A program made the position numbers and the translations under genes. From Chlorokybus atmophyticus (lineage: Eukaryota > Streptophyta > Chlorokybophyceae > Chlorokybales > Chlorokybaceae), in the NCBI GenBank assembly GCA_009103225.1, contig RHPI01001292.1, positions 185,878 through 249,877 on the forward strand: a stretch of 64,000 nt of DNA, in the 5' to 3' direction. This document shows positions 49,394-60,379 of this stretch, in pieces (within the stretch, counting starts at the first letter, position 1; each line of letters opens with the position of its first letter). The notes under the pieces were generated by a model, which was not told the DNA's origin, did no database searches, and saw only the letters and a program-made list of their open reading frames with translations.

Positions 49394-50935
49394 GTTTGCT
49401 GAAGTGCAGATAAATGTATATTAATCAAGATTGTGTGTGCACTCGCAGCTGTCATCCTCAGCCACTGGGACAGGCATGACAGGGAGTCACATTGCTATCA
49501 ACGATCCTGTTTTGCCAAGAAAACAATGCAGTTGCAGTACAGTACACTATCTGAACAATCAAAATGTGTTACATAAGGAAATGATCTATTTCAAAACAAA
49601 ATATGCACATGCAGAGTGCACAACCTCGATTACATATATCATAGGCAGAACAAAGGAAAACCGTAGAAACCAGTCTATAGCATCAATTAAACACTTGTGC
49701 ATCAATGCAATTTAGGTTCAGCGCAGGCAACCGCTGGGTTTGCGTGATTGAAATACAATGGCATACGTATGCATGAGGGACGCATGGCAACAGTTGCTAC
49801 ATAGACATATCAACCGCCAGGGCTTACCACATACACATCAGCTAATTGTCTGCTGTCAACGAACGAGACAGCTGGACTAAACTACCAGCATATGTGAGCG
49901 CAACATTAGTAACGTGCCACCGTTTAACACATTTCATGCCTTACCTAACAAATCAAGCTGTGTTGCGGCCGATTAGGAGATGCTCATTCAGCTAGCAACC
50001 ACCTCTGGCCATCACGAAGCTGAGAGAGACCACTGCTCTTCGCCTGAGCAATGATTTTCACACGTACATTATTCCAAGCCAACACCTCACCAGCAACGCG
50101 AGGGCGGAAACCGCCCACCTCCTCGCCGCTGCCGCCGCCACCACCACCACCACTGCTCTGACCACAGCAGAAGCGTCAGCTGACCACAGCGCTAGGGTTC
50201 AATCGTCGACGAAAGCAACCAGTGCGTCGACGTTGCTCCTGTAGCGTTTGAAGCTGAAGGCAGGTGCTGGGCGCAGAGCTTGCTCATGTCGATTGGCACT
50301 CAGAGTGTGTGGGGCGGGAAGGCGGCGCAGTGTTCTTCTTCAAATGCAGTGTGGTACGTTACAGCCAAGCTGCATCCAGCGCTGAAGTAAAGCTGTAGCG
50401 AGCAATCCTCAAAGCCTCAGGTGGTTGCAGGACAAGCTCAGCTTGAACCTTTCCAGCTTCAGCTCAAGCAAAGTTGGTCCTCGCCAGTGCAAGTGCTGGT
50501 TATCGACACCGCATTGCTCTCCGCGTAAGTGGTCTGCTGGTACCAACATATTTGACTGTGAATGCAGCTAATTTTGCACATATAAAGCTTGTGTTTGCCT
50601 TGTCAATGCTGTTCCTGCAAGCCAAACGAGCAATGGCCGCAGGCGGGGTGCTGAGGCCGACACTTTCTTTAGTCGAGCACAACGCTGCTTGCGCAAAGCA
50701 CTACTTGTGTTTGAGATGTTACCTTGACATGCTGTTTCTACATTTGTTGCTAGCATGTAGGTGAGTTCTTTTGTCCAAAGCACTACGAGTGCAAGCAACT
50801 ATGTACGTGTTGCTTTACCTCTTACGTTCAACCATGTCTGCAGATGCTGCCTGTTCAATATGATGTGAACCGTTGACATTGCAAGCAGCATGACCGGGCG
50901 CTCTCAATTTTTCCGGTTCTGCTACTAGGCTTTGA
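49394..50935. promoter_or_regulatory. Divergent spacer, SAC3 / VIT-vWA gene
   Basis: About 1.5 kb between outward-facing start codons. The left half (49430-49760) is AT-richer. A GC-rich, CCGCCACCACC-bearing block at 50090-50350 looks like a promoter or 5' untranslated region. No supported coding exon was found. Confidence 0.5.
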
Positions 50936-53900
50936 ATGGCTGCTCAGCAGTTTGTCATGATGCCGCCTGGAGGTGTCATGTCCCCTCAGGTAGTGGAATT
51001 GCTAGTGAACTTCTGGCACTTGCTATGTAACCACAACCGCGCTGTGAGAGTGAGACATGTTGCTGCAGGCTGCCGTGGTGTATGGCGCACCTCCTCCTGT
51101 GCAACACATGCCAGCCAACGGTATTGCTCCAGAAGCAACTGGGTCGTGTCCAATGGTGTTTGCGCTTCCTTCTCGAGGCAACAGGTAAAGTCATCTGGTG
51201 TAGGCGAGCTTATCCTGTTATCGCGATTGCTCGCCGGTAAATGCATGCAATGTCGTGCGAGTCTCACTGCTGTTGCTGTACAGTTGGCCACTGGAGGTCA
51301 TTGAGATGTCGTTTGCTGTGGACATTCATATCGCCACAGCGTTTGTGTCCTTGAGAGGTTCTTGGCGCTATCCACGTGGTGTGCCTCCATCGGACTGCCT
51401 GCTAGCCATGCCGATGGATCGTTCAGGGGCTCTCATGGCACTCGACGCACAGGTTCATCATTGTGGACTTGTGCTTGTTTGCTTCCAATGCATGTCACAA
51501 GCGTGCTTACAGCATCTTTGAAGGTGGGTGAGAGGGTGTATGCCACCACGGTTGTGCCCAAGACAGAGGCAGAAGGATATGGAGGCAAAGGTGGCAAAGA
51601 CAGCCAAGCAGGAGGCCAGCTGGCACCACCCGAATCCACAAACTCCTCACCCGATGTTTTCCACATGCGTCTGCCTGCGGTGGGTTCGGTCATTGTGTAC
51701 TTGTACCATGTGCCTTGCGTGCTGGCTGAGTGCATGTTTCACACAGATCCAAGCTGATGATATAATTGTTGTCAATGCCTCATGGTACCAACCGTTAGTA
51801 TTCGTTGCGGGTAGCTGGCGAGCTGAAGTTCCATTGACATTACCTTGTGCTCAATGTCCTGAGACAGTGTTAGATATAACATGTAGCATAGTCACCGGTG
51901 CGGATGTACTCGTAAAGTATGACGTGCCCTCTCATCCTGTTCAGGCAAGCTGTAATCAGTTGGCAATGCTGGGCTTCTATCCAGTGTGTCATCTCGTGTT
52001 GGAACGCAGATCTGCTTTGATGACAGGAGGAAGCAGCAGGAGATGGATTGGTGCGGTTGCGGTTGGATCGTGCACAGGCTTGGGGCAACCGAGACCTGGT
52101 TGTAACATATGCTGCATGGTCGCCGAGCATTGAAGCATTTATTAACGTCCAGCAGCCATCCGAGAAAGCTCCGGGCGCCTTCTGCTTAACAGTGTCACCA
52201 CCAGACCCAACGCACACGCAAGCACGCAATTCTTTGTTTGCTCTGTGTGCCAGATGCTAGCAAGGCGTGCATGTGCTAAACAGCGCTGTGCAGGTATTTG
52301 TTAAGTCCATGGTGTTTGTTCTGGACCGAAGCGGCAGCATGCAAGGTCGGCCCATGCAAGATGCACTTGAGGCGCTGCGCACAGGAGTACTGGGCCTACG
52401 TCAAGAGGACAGGTATGTCACGCAGCAAGCACTGTGCACGCATAGCGGTTGCCCCTTACGGTAAGGGCCTTACCCACTGAGGTTGTCCTCAGGTTCAACA
52501 TCATTGCTTTCGACCATGAGCAACTGCACTGGGCACCACAGCTGCAACCTGCGGATTCGCGCAATAAAGACAGTGCATTTCAGTGGGCATCACAGTACTG
52601 CATCGCACGCGGCACTACAAACATTTTGGCTCCCCTGCATCAGGCAAATGGCTCACCACACAACTGCAACTGCAACCAATTAAATTAACTGCGGCTTGAG
52701 CCAGCCGCCCTTGACAGCACCTGTGCGTGTTGTGCAGGCACTGGCCATCCTGCAACTTGGTGGCGCAGGGACTGTGCCCTATGTGTTCCTGATAACAGAT
52801 GGTGCTGTTGACAACGAGCGGGAAATCTGTCGTTATGCAATGTCAACCCTTGCCTCTGCAACTGGCGTCGTCCCGCGCATCTCGTGCTTTGGTATTGGGA
52901 TCTATTGCAACCACTTCTTCTTGAAGATGCTTGCACAGCTCGGGCGCGGTCTGTGCGACATTGCTTACAACCCAGGTAAGGAGATTTACACACGTCTAGC
53001 AACAATGTGTAAAGTGTTTTGTCACGCTTGCAATACTTGTTGCGCTTGCAGCTGAAAATATCATGACTGACAGGCAAGCTGCGAGGCCAGATGGAGCGTC
53101 TGTTGGTTGCTGCCGCAACGCCCGTACTAACTGACGTGGCTGTGGGGATCCCTGGGCTGTTGCATGGATGCGAGGTGTACCCAAACCCAGTACCAGGTGC
53201 ACTTGACAACTTTACTAAGGGCCCTGCTATTGACAAGCTGCTAATAGCTTGCCGCATGATCTTTCTAATAACCTCCCTATGCTAGACCTCTTCTGTGGGG
53301 CTCCACTGCTGGTTGCTGGCCGCTTCGTTGACGCCTTTCCTCAGGATGATGTGACTCTGAGAGGGCGGCTACCCAATGGTTCCATATTGGATGTGAAAGT
53401 AGGTCGAGCACTGTTTGCTAGACAAGTCTGATTAACAACAACAACATTCCGGTGATACTTGCTCGTATGTGCACTGCAGGCCAATTGCATCTCAGCTGGA
53501 GCCATTCCTCTGGATCAAGTAAGCATCACGTCCATTGATTGTGTAGGGCTTTGGACATCTGCAACACGTGCTTCTTAAACAGGTGCGCCTCCGACAGCGA
53601 CTCGACCTTCTCACAGCACAGTCTTGGCTGGACCCCAGTCCAAAGCTCGTACAACAGGTTGTCAATGGTTTATTGTACACACCCGTACAACCTACCAGTC
53701 ATGCTTAACTTGTCGCATTGGTGTTCAGGTGGTTGATGAGAGTGTTGCAGTCGGCGTGCCTTGCGAGTACACAACAGTTGTTGGCTTCCAGACCACACTC
53801 GAAGGGAGAGACGAGCTTAACAAAGCGCGACGCGAGGTAAGGCAGATGCACGGCTGCTCCCTGCTCGCTTCACGGATATTGATAAGCGCTTCTTCCAGGG

Positions 53901-54255
53901 CAAGAGAGTGGACGTCAAGAAGCTAGCAATCGGGGGTGCTGTTGGTGTTACCGTTCTTGGGGCTGTCGCGCTGATCGGATTCGGCAGTGTCGCTGCCAGC
54001 CTCAGCAACTTGCCCATTGCAGATGCCATTTCAGGCATGGGAGACATCTTTAGTCAGGTATTGCATTGCATTGTGTGGTTCATGGCATTGTTGATGTAAA
54101 CTTGCTTGGCGTTTTGACAGGCTGCTGGATGTTGCGGCGATTGTGGTCTTCCGTTCTGTGACATTGATTGTGGCGGCGGCGACTGTAGTTGCAATTGCTG
54201 CGACGAAGACTGCCTTGACTCCATCCTCGGGGCCCTTTGCGATTGTCCTATCTGA
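50936..54255 (+). CDS. VIT + von Willebrand A domain protein (inter-alpha-trypsin-inhibitor heavy chain-like)
   Basis: Sixteen exons: 50936-50989, 51069-51184, 51284-51452, 51524-51694, 51747-51944, 52027-52244, 52284-52412, 52493-52643, 52738-52975, 53074-53196, 53286-53398, 53480-53518, 53583-53657, 53729-53836, 53899-54057, 54121-54255 (731 aa). An N-terminal VIT domain (PLEVIEMSFAVDIHIATAF) precedes a vWA domain with a MIDAS motif: DRSGSM near residue 325 and FLITDGA near 425. Plants have such ITIH-related proteins of unknown function. The end has a Gly/Ala/Val hydrophobic stretch (IGGAVGVTVLGAVALIGFG) and a tail with 12 Cys in about 45 residues. Two introns use GC donors (51945, 52644). 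The exon boundary at 52244/52284 is the least certain. Confidence 0.85.
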
Positions 54256-55142
54256 AACGTCAATTGCAACCTGCATGTGCATAGGAATTGTCCTGGAAGG
54301 TACACACAGTTCACGGCAAGTCGTCATTGTATGCTGTAGTTACTCACACATTATACAGCATCAAGGTCACTGTTGGCTACTGCCAGGTTTGGTGTGGGAC
54401 TGTCAAGTTTGTATGACTAGTGCAAAGAAGGTTGGTTGATGGCTAGTACTCTACAGTGCATCTGGTTGATGCAAAAGTAGATGCACTGTAAAGTATTGCA
54501 CGCTCAAATGCCAATGAGCCAATATGTTGCCTGATTGTTACGAGTAATATGCTCTATAAGTGCAACAACAATTAGTTGGCACATCGTATGCTTCGTGCAC
54601 ACATTTTGTGTTATGCATGCACATAGTGCATGCATGCACACCGTGCACATAGTGCACTACGTGCATGCTAAGGGCCCGAGCTTATGGCAGTTATAGCAAA
54701 ACGTATTCAGTGAGTATGCAAGCGCATCACAGGTTTCTTACCAGCCCAAGTGTCCAGTATATATCGATTAATATGAAAGCTAGTAACCTTGTACAATCAG
54801 TAGCTAATGGAACTAGCTTTAGTTCAAGCCAACAACAACCCCTTTTCCTTGTCTACATAAGAGATAGTATGCTAGCTTGCAACTCTTATGTTACTCTGCT
54901 ACTCTATGTTCCGCAATAAGACAGCAAGTATGATATGGCAATTTACGCAGTAATGTTTACAAGGTAGCCTGCATTACACTGGTATATATATACAGCGGGT
55001 AATGCCTGTCCTACCTATCAGCGACTACCCAACTATTACTGTCAGCACGTGGCAATTGATTGACTAGTCTACCGACAGTCGTTCTACCCTCAAAACTGTT
55101 TGCTTGATATGACATATCTCAACAGCAATTGAGTATCTACTC
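54256..55142. other. Convergent spacer, no gene seen
   Basis: About 0.9 kb between the VIT/vWA stop codon and the end of the PsbS pseudogene. It holds short repeated words (GTGCAT/ATGCAC at 54590-54670) and no coding pattern. Confidence 0.5.
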
Positions 55143-56293
55143 CTAATTCCTGTTGAAGCGGCCGCTGCCCTTGTTGATGGCAGCCAGCAGGAAGAAAACT
55201 ATGAACGCCAGCAGCAGAGGCTCAGTCTTAATCTGAGGCAAGCCAGTCTCGATGTCAAACTGCGCCAGGGGACCCTGACCAGTGATGGCCTCACCAATGA
55301 GAGAAGCCTGCATGTGAAAGCAACATTCAGCAAGGATGAACATTACTACAAACAGTATCATATCAGCACAATACTCACAATGTGATAGCCAATCAAGCAG
55401 TCAGTCGATTGGTCATCTAATCTGTCGCAAAGGTACTCACCGCGAAGCCAAGCTGGGCGACATGTCCAACAAGCAGCTCGTTCTCCTTTGTGAATCCGAA
55501 TCCACCCGTGAGTCCAAAGAACCTCTTCCGGATGCAATGGAGACCTTGGGGTCCTGAAGTGCGCCAGGGATGCGGTCGGAGAAATCCTCCTCAGGGACGA
55601 AATCACCGGTGGCGGGGAAGAAGGCAGCGATGAGGTTGAAGGCAATGAGGCCGAGGACAAGAGGCTCAGCCTTGTTGATGAGGATGCCAGTTTCGAGACC
55701 AAAATGGGCAAGGGCGCCTTTGCCAGTCAGCAGCTCACTAAGCAGAGAGCTCTGCGCGAGACTGTTTCTGTTTTTGTTTCAATTTTGTTTCATTGCGTGC
55801 TCACATTCAGTCCATCACAGCGACAGAGGCACAGCATGCTTACCGCAAAGCCAATCATAGCAAGGCGGCCGACAAATAACTTGTTGGCCTTTTGGTGAAG
55901 CCGAGAGTGACCGGGATGCCATCAGCACTCTGTAATCACACGCAATGCAAGAGCTTGATGACCTTCCCCAAAGTTCAGTTCACCTACGCCAATGCTATTG
56001 CAACCGCTACTCCACCAGCAATGCATGCCATGGTAGCACGGTACTATCTTTGCTCTGGACGCCAGGGACGGTGACCTTGACTGTCTGGGCGGGGACCTTC
56101 TGGACGGCCTTGGTAGGGGTGACCTTGGCGTTGTCGGCCTTCTTGCTGTCGAAGAGAGCCTGGGCGGCGACGTTGCGGAGGACACCGGGGGCAGCGGCCT
56201 TGCCACGCGGGGCGGCAGAGGCACGGGACACCGAGGAGAGGGAGGAGCCAGGCTAAGGCTGGTGGGAGCAGCAAGCTTCATTGTGGCCGCCAT
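55143..56293 (-). pseudogene. psbS: PsbS pseudogene, inverted copy
   Basis: Similar throughout to the intact PsbS gene at 60380-61480 and in opposite orientation, with the same four-exon layout: exon 1 from 56293, exon 2 about 55842-55912, exon 3 about 55440-55750, exon 4 about 55143-55311. Lesions relative to the intact copy: 7 bases missing in the transit-peptide region, which shifts the frame; the first donor AG/GT changed to A/GA; two extra A in exon 2 (ACCAAAAGG for ACCAAGG); one G missing in exon 3 (CCGGAAG for CCGGGAAG). The last exon is open and ends earlier. No alternative ATG restores the mature frame. A TATA-like box survives upstream. Confidence 0.88.
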
Positions 56294-56400
56294 TGCAGAG
56301 GAGGTGGATGAGTGTCTGAGCCTTGGCGTCTGAAGCGGAATAGACGACAATGCACAAGGTAGCTCTTACACTTTTTAGCAATGACGGTGGGGATGAGGCA

Positions 56401-56407
56401 CTTTATA
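56401..56407 (-). promoter_or_regulatory. TATA-like box upstream of the PsbS pseudogene
   Basis: TATAAAG on the minus strand, about 108 bp upstream of the pseudogene ATG. The intact copy has TATATAAAA about 139 bp upstream of its ATG. Conservation of the core promoter suggests that the duplication included regulatory DNA. Confidence 0.45.
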
Positions 56408-57550
56408 GCACGCTACAGCTGCCTTTAAGAAGCGGCCACGACAACGTGTTTCGGCCTCCATGGTAGCAGCCATGCGCTCAGAATGCTGCACTGCACGCAA
56501 TGCACATAATATGCCACCGTGGCAAAGGCGATGCCACCCTGTGTGACACAACGTACAGAGACGCAGTACGGCAAAGCGAACGAGCAGCGACGTAGATGCT
56601 CGAGCGTCATGCGCAAAAGCGTACCCTTTTGAAATACGCCCAATCTCATCAGCCGTACCTTAGCATCATAAAGCAGCGTGTATATCGACTCAAGAATCTC
56701 TCGAACATTCTGGACGGCGTGGTATTGGCAATGGCAACTGTTGCACGCACATCGTAATAGTACGTGACGCGGTGCGATTGTGTTGGTGAAGATGCGCGAC
56801 ACAGTGTGGCTGACAGTAGCTCGCTGTCGGCGCATGCAATACTTCCCGATTTTGTGCCCTTGTTTTTGTTCATCTTCTTTATTTTTGCATGGTGACCAAA
56901 CAGTTAGTTAATAGCATTTTCACATATGTAGATCACTCAGTCACTAACAAACGCGGGCTAGCAACAAAACAGCCCATAAGGAGACGGGCGGGCTCATGTG
57001 CCTGATTAGTCTGATTCTCTAATATTACAACCACATTTGCATTAGACACACGATCAGCGTGGCGCACCTATTTGAGGCGCTGCAACTCAGCCGAGCTGAG
57101 CGCACACCTTGTACACAGATTTCCATGCCCGGGTACATGGTAAGGTGGGGTGCAACGCCTTTAGGCAAAGCGTAGCACTTATGCCTGTGAGCTCTAAATG
57201 TCGTGATACGATGGGTATTAGCCACAGCATCATCCACCGTCAATGGGCGCGCCATCTCGCTGAGCTGCCCAATGCGTGCAGCCAACACCTCTTTGATGAG
57301 GTGTCACAAGCAACGGGTTGTTAGGCTCCAATGCAAGGGCTTCTAGTGCTAAGGCTGCAACAGCCTCCAAGACATAACAATACGACTTTTGCACACATAC
57401 ACACAGACAGCAAACAAGGCTATGACTTTTGCTGTAACAGCACCACCGTCGCCGGTGATGCCCCTTCAATCCTCTACCCCAACACCCACACCGCCTATGA
57501 CAAGCCTTTCAACGGCGTGGCCGCCACTGAGCAGAGAACTAAAAAGTCCC

Positions 57551-57951
57551 CACATCAGATTGATGTGACCTTTTATATCAAAAGTATATTACAATTACAT
57601 ACCTCTCGATAATTAACTCACAACTAGACATCGACCCTACAGATAGGGTAGTTAGGAAATCTAGCGTGAGCCAATCACAGCTCAGATAAGGTACCTATCG
57701 ATAAGGTACCTATCCAAAGATACCTATCGTAAGGTACCTAACGAGATAGTGATCACATTATATCAAATGTGACACTAAATAGGCTTGAATAATCGGTTCT
57801 ACACCCATTGGGACTTATTTAAGCTATGATAAAGCATCATAGCCTTTAATAAGCGAGGAACCGTACAAAAGAGGTATAAATAAGCATATTTAAATACTGA
57901 TTCATACAAAATGTGTTATTTAGGTAGCAATAATACCCCTATTATTATTGC
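57551..57951. repeat. Cluster of short palindromes, with a tandem near-palindromic 15-mer
   Basis: Within 400 bp there are: CACATCA/TGATGTG (57551-57567); GATAAGGTACCTATC twice in tandem at 57685-57714, then two diverged copies to 57744; TCACATT/AATGTGA (57753-57772); an imperfect 19-bp stem flanked by GGTTC/GAACC (57794-57862); and GCAATAATA/TATTATTGC (57927-57951). Each could form a hairpin. No ORF with a domain overlaps. Confidence 0.75.
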
Positions 57952-58108
57952 TCCCGTTACATTTGCAATGCACAAGTAAGCACCTTGAAGTCGTCGTCGC
58001 TTGGCGCATGCGCCGATGCGTCCGCTAGGTGCATGCCTTGGTTTGAAGGGGTAGCGGGGCAGCTGCAGCGCAGAGCACATCACGCACGACAACCCAACCA
58101 ACGAGGGT

Positions 58109-58129
58109 GGGGGGGGGGGGGGGGGGNGG
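58109..58129. other. Long G run interrupted by an unresolved base
   Basis: Eighteen consecutive G, an N at 58127, then two more G. This is a sequencing trouble spot or the joint of two assembled pieces; adjacent sequence on either side may not be truly contiguous. Confidence 0.85.
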
Positions 58130-58714
58130 AGCAACAAAGCGATGTCGTGCTGAAATCAAGCTAAACGCTGCTTGGACCGCCACCATCAAGTGGCGCCGCC
58201 ACGCACCCAGCGCCGCTGCTGAAGTCCAACCCCACACTTTCGTGCCCATCACGTGCAGCAGTGCTGTTGAACTGCAACAGGCCTTATACAACCTTGAAGG
58301 TGCTGAGTAATTGCACAGCGTTTGTAACCGTAACCCTTGCTAAAGAGGTAGACACAATTGAACTTGCATGCATCAAGTGGTGGTCAAGGCAATTGTAACG
58401 AACCACTTGGCCACAAAAGCACGACGTGTGGTTTGTGGCCATGGTGGCGTTATTATCGAGTCGTCTCGTGACAGCAATCGATGTACCAAACATAACGCAA
58501 CAAAAAACTGCAATTACGTTAAGCATACGACATGCTGCAATTAACCGTTTGGGCAATCATCAATGATGGCAGCAACAAATATTCTGCTACGCATTGAGTA
58601 AATGTGCCTCACAGTTCACGCATTAATGATGAGACAGACGGTTTATTGAAGATGTATTTTTAAATTCAAACTGAATATAAAAACAGGTGTACTTTTTTAA
58701 ATGTGTGCGTGATC

Positions 58715-58948
58715 GAAGCTAGGAATTGCATGTTTGAGATCGTATTAAATGTTGCAATAGATTAAAATTCAAAGGTCAACTGCTTGTGTTTAGGCAAACT
58801 AATTTCATATTCGTTAACCTTATAGCAGTGGCTTTTTGAATAAGGTAAATTTGCAATAACCACATCATCTCAAAGCTAAGAATTGCATGTTCAACTACCG
58901 TATTCAATGTTGCAATTGAATAAAGTTAAGGGTCAATTGCGCGTGTTT
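58715..58948. repeat. Diverged direct repeat, 157-bp period
   Basis: Two 77-bp copies at 58715-58791 and 58872-58948 share the segments AATTGCATGTT, CGTATT, AATGTTGCAAT and the end GTGTTT, at roughly three quarters identity. Further downstream AATAACCACATC at about 58856 recurs near 59006. This suggests an old tandem array in AT-rich DNA. Confidence 0.65.
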
Positions 58949-60240
58949 CATCATATTGTCTTTTTATAGATAAATAGCGCTGAAAACCAAGTTAAGGTAA
59001 GATGTAATAACCACATCTAATGTTTTTATGAACAACATGCATAATATATGTGAAAATGTTTGTTGAGTTTTTATTTATGTGATGAAATTTTATGTTATAT
59101 TAATATTACTGATGCGTAAAGTTGCTGTGAGCATAAGTGCCGCCATGCAAAAACATTAATCCCCACAAACACCGCATTGGCAAACAGTAATTGTATTTTT
59201 GCGTCATCAGCGTTAGCATTGCTATCATGTAGGCATTTCATCATATAATATGTATAATATTATATATATACATGTATTCGTATCTGTGAATAAATGCACA
59301 TTATATATTAATAATAAGCAGATATTATATTACAGCGTATTGTTGTAAACAGCGGACGCAAGCATGCTAGACACGAGAGTCATCCAGTTGTTGTGGCTGT
59401 ATGTATAACTCATTGTGTTGGTACCATCTCTTGCGTTGGTGCTGTTGAATTAAATAATGAATTTTTTGATGATCTGATATTTACGATATTATTTGATGAG
59501 TTTACAGTCAACTTTATGCCTGTCTGATATGATGTTTGATATGAATGGATTAATTTCAAGGTAATGCCACCTTCATATTCATATGTCCATAAAAGCATGT
59601 AATGACAAGACAGCATGCCAGGGCAGGCAATAACCATAAGTTTATAACTATATATGTTCATAAACACGCATTATGAATATACATGGCCAATACGATTTCA
59701 CATGTGGTATTGTTTTTAACTACAAAATTCAAGGACTGTTGTTAGCAAGGAGTTGAGTCAATCAGGTTAAGGGTGTGTCCCAAATTGAACTGAATTCTTC
59801 ACCTTGCAAAAGCATTTGTTACAAATTGTGGAGCAGCGTTTAGGAGAGTTGAAGGGACTGGATAACGCCGTAACGTCGACTTCCAAAGAAACCAACCAAA
59901 TTGAAACTAATAGACCCGTGTGACACGCTGGAGTCTAGACCGCGCATGCACTGCACGATCGCAGCGCGTTGCGCATCAGGTACGTACGGCTGACCTCCTT
60001 CGAGATACGCTACACAACCAGCCTGGAACAGCCACGTCGCCCGCCCTACTGTATCGCGCGGCACAGTAGGGCAGACAGTGCCTCTCTGTCCGTGGACAGC
60101 CAATCATGCCTTTCTGTGCATTGTGCAGTCAGCGACGCTATCGTGGCCGCTTCTCCGCGCAGCTACAGCATGCGGCTCGTTTATCCTTGGAGTTTTTTTG
60201 CCATACATGTGCCAACTTGGATGTGCCAACGCTGTATATG

Positions 60241-60249
60241 TATATAAAA
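60241..60249 (+). promoter_or_regulatory. TATA box of the PsbS gene
   Basis: TATATAAAA lies about 139 bp upstream of the PsbS ATG, within a stretch that is otherwise mixed in composition. Spacing is right for a core promoter with a transcript start roughly 30 bp downstream and a leader of about 100 bases. Confidence 0.6.
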
Positions 60250-60379
60250 CCAAGCCGCCTACCCCAGTCATTGTATCAGGCATATCCAGCAGCAGTGCTG
60301 ATCTCTGCAGTGCTTATCTCCCGTGCCATACATTCTGTTCTAGTCGCTAAGGTCAGGTATCCCTCACACATCCTCAGCA

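Larger units (their letters stand above)
56408..60238. other. Spacer between the PsbS copies: fragments, palindromes and AT-rich DNA
   Basis: From 56425 to 57370 the minus strand has coding-like but broken stretches: an ATG-started 74-codon ORF at 56873-56649, and a frame reading AVAALALEALALEPNNPLL near 57360. I do not recognise either. A palindrome cluster follows (57551-57951), then a G run with an N (58109-58129), then AT-rich DNA to about 59800 with a diverged direct repeat. No gene is supported. Confidence 0.5.

Noticed and set aside
54590-54670. Possible tRNA or small RNA hairpins built of GTGCAT/ATGCAC words
   Set aside because: No cloverleaf, no A/B box pair, and the pairing is explained by short word repetition.
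56649-56873. 74-codon ATG-started minus-strand ORF near the PsbS pseudogene
   Set aside because: Protein-like in part but short, unrecognised and without a clear splice partner; kept only as part of the coding-like fragment observation.
59840-60103. 87-codon minus-strand ORF upstream of PsbS
   Set aside because: No domain, no ATG context or partner exon, and it overlaps the probable distal promoter of PsbS.
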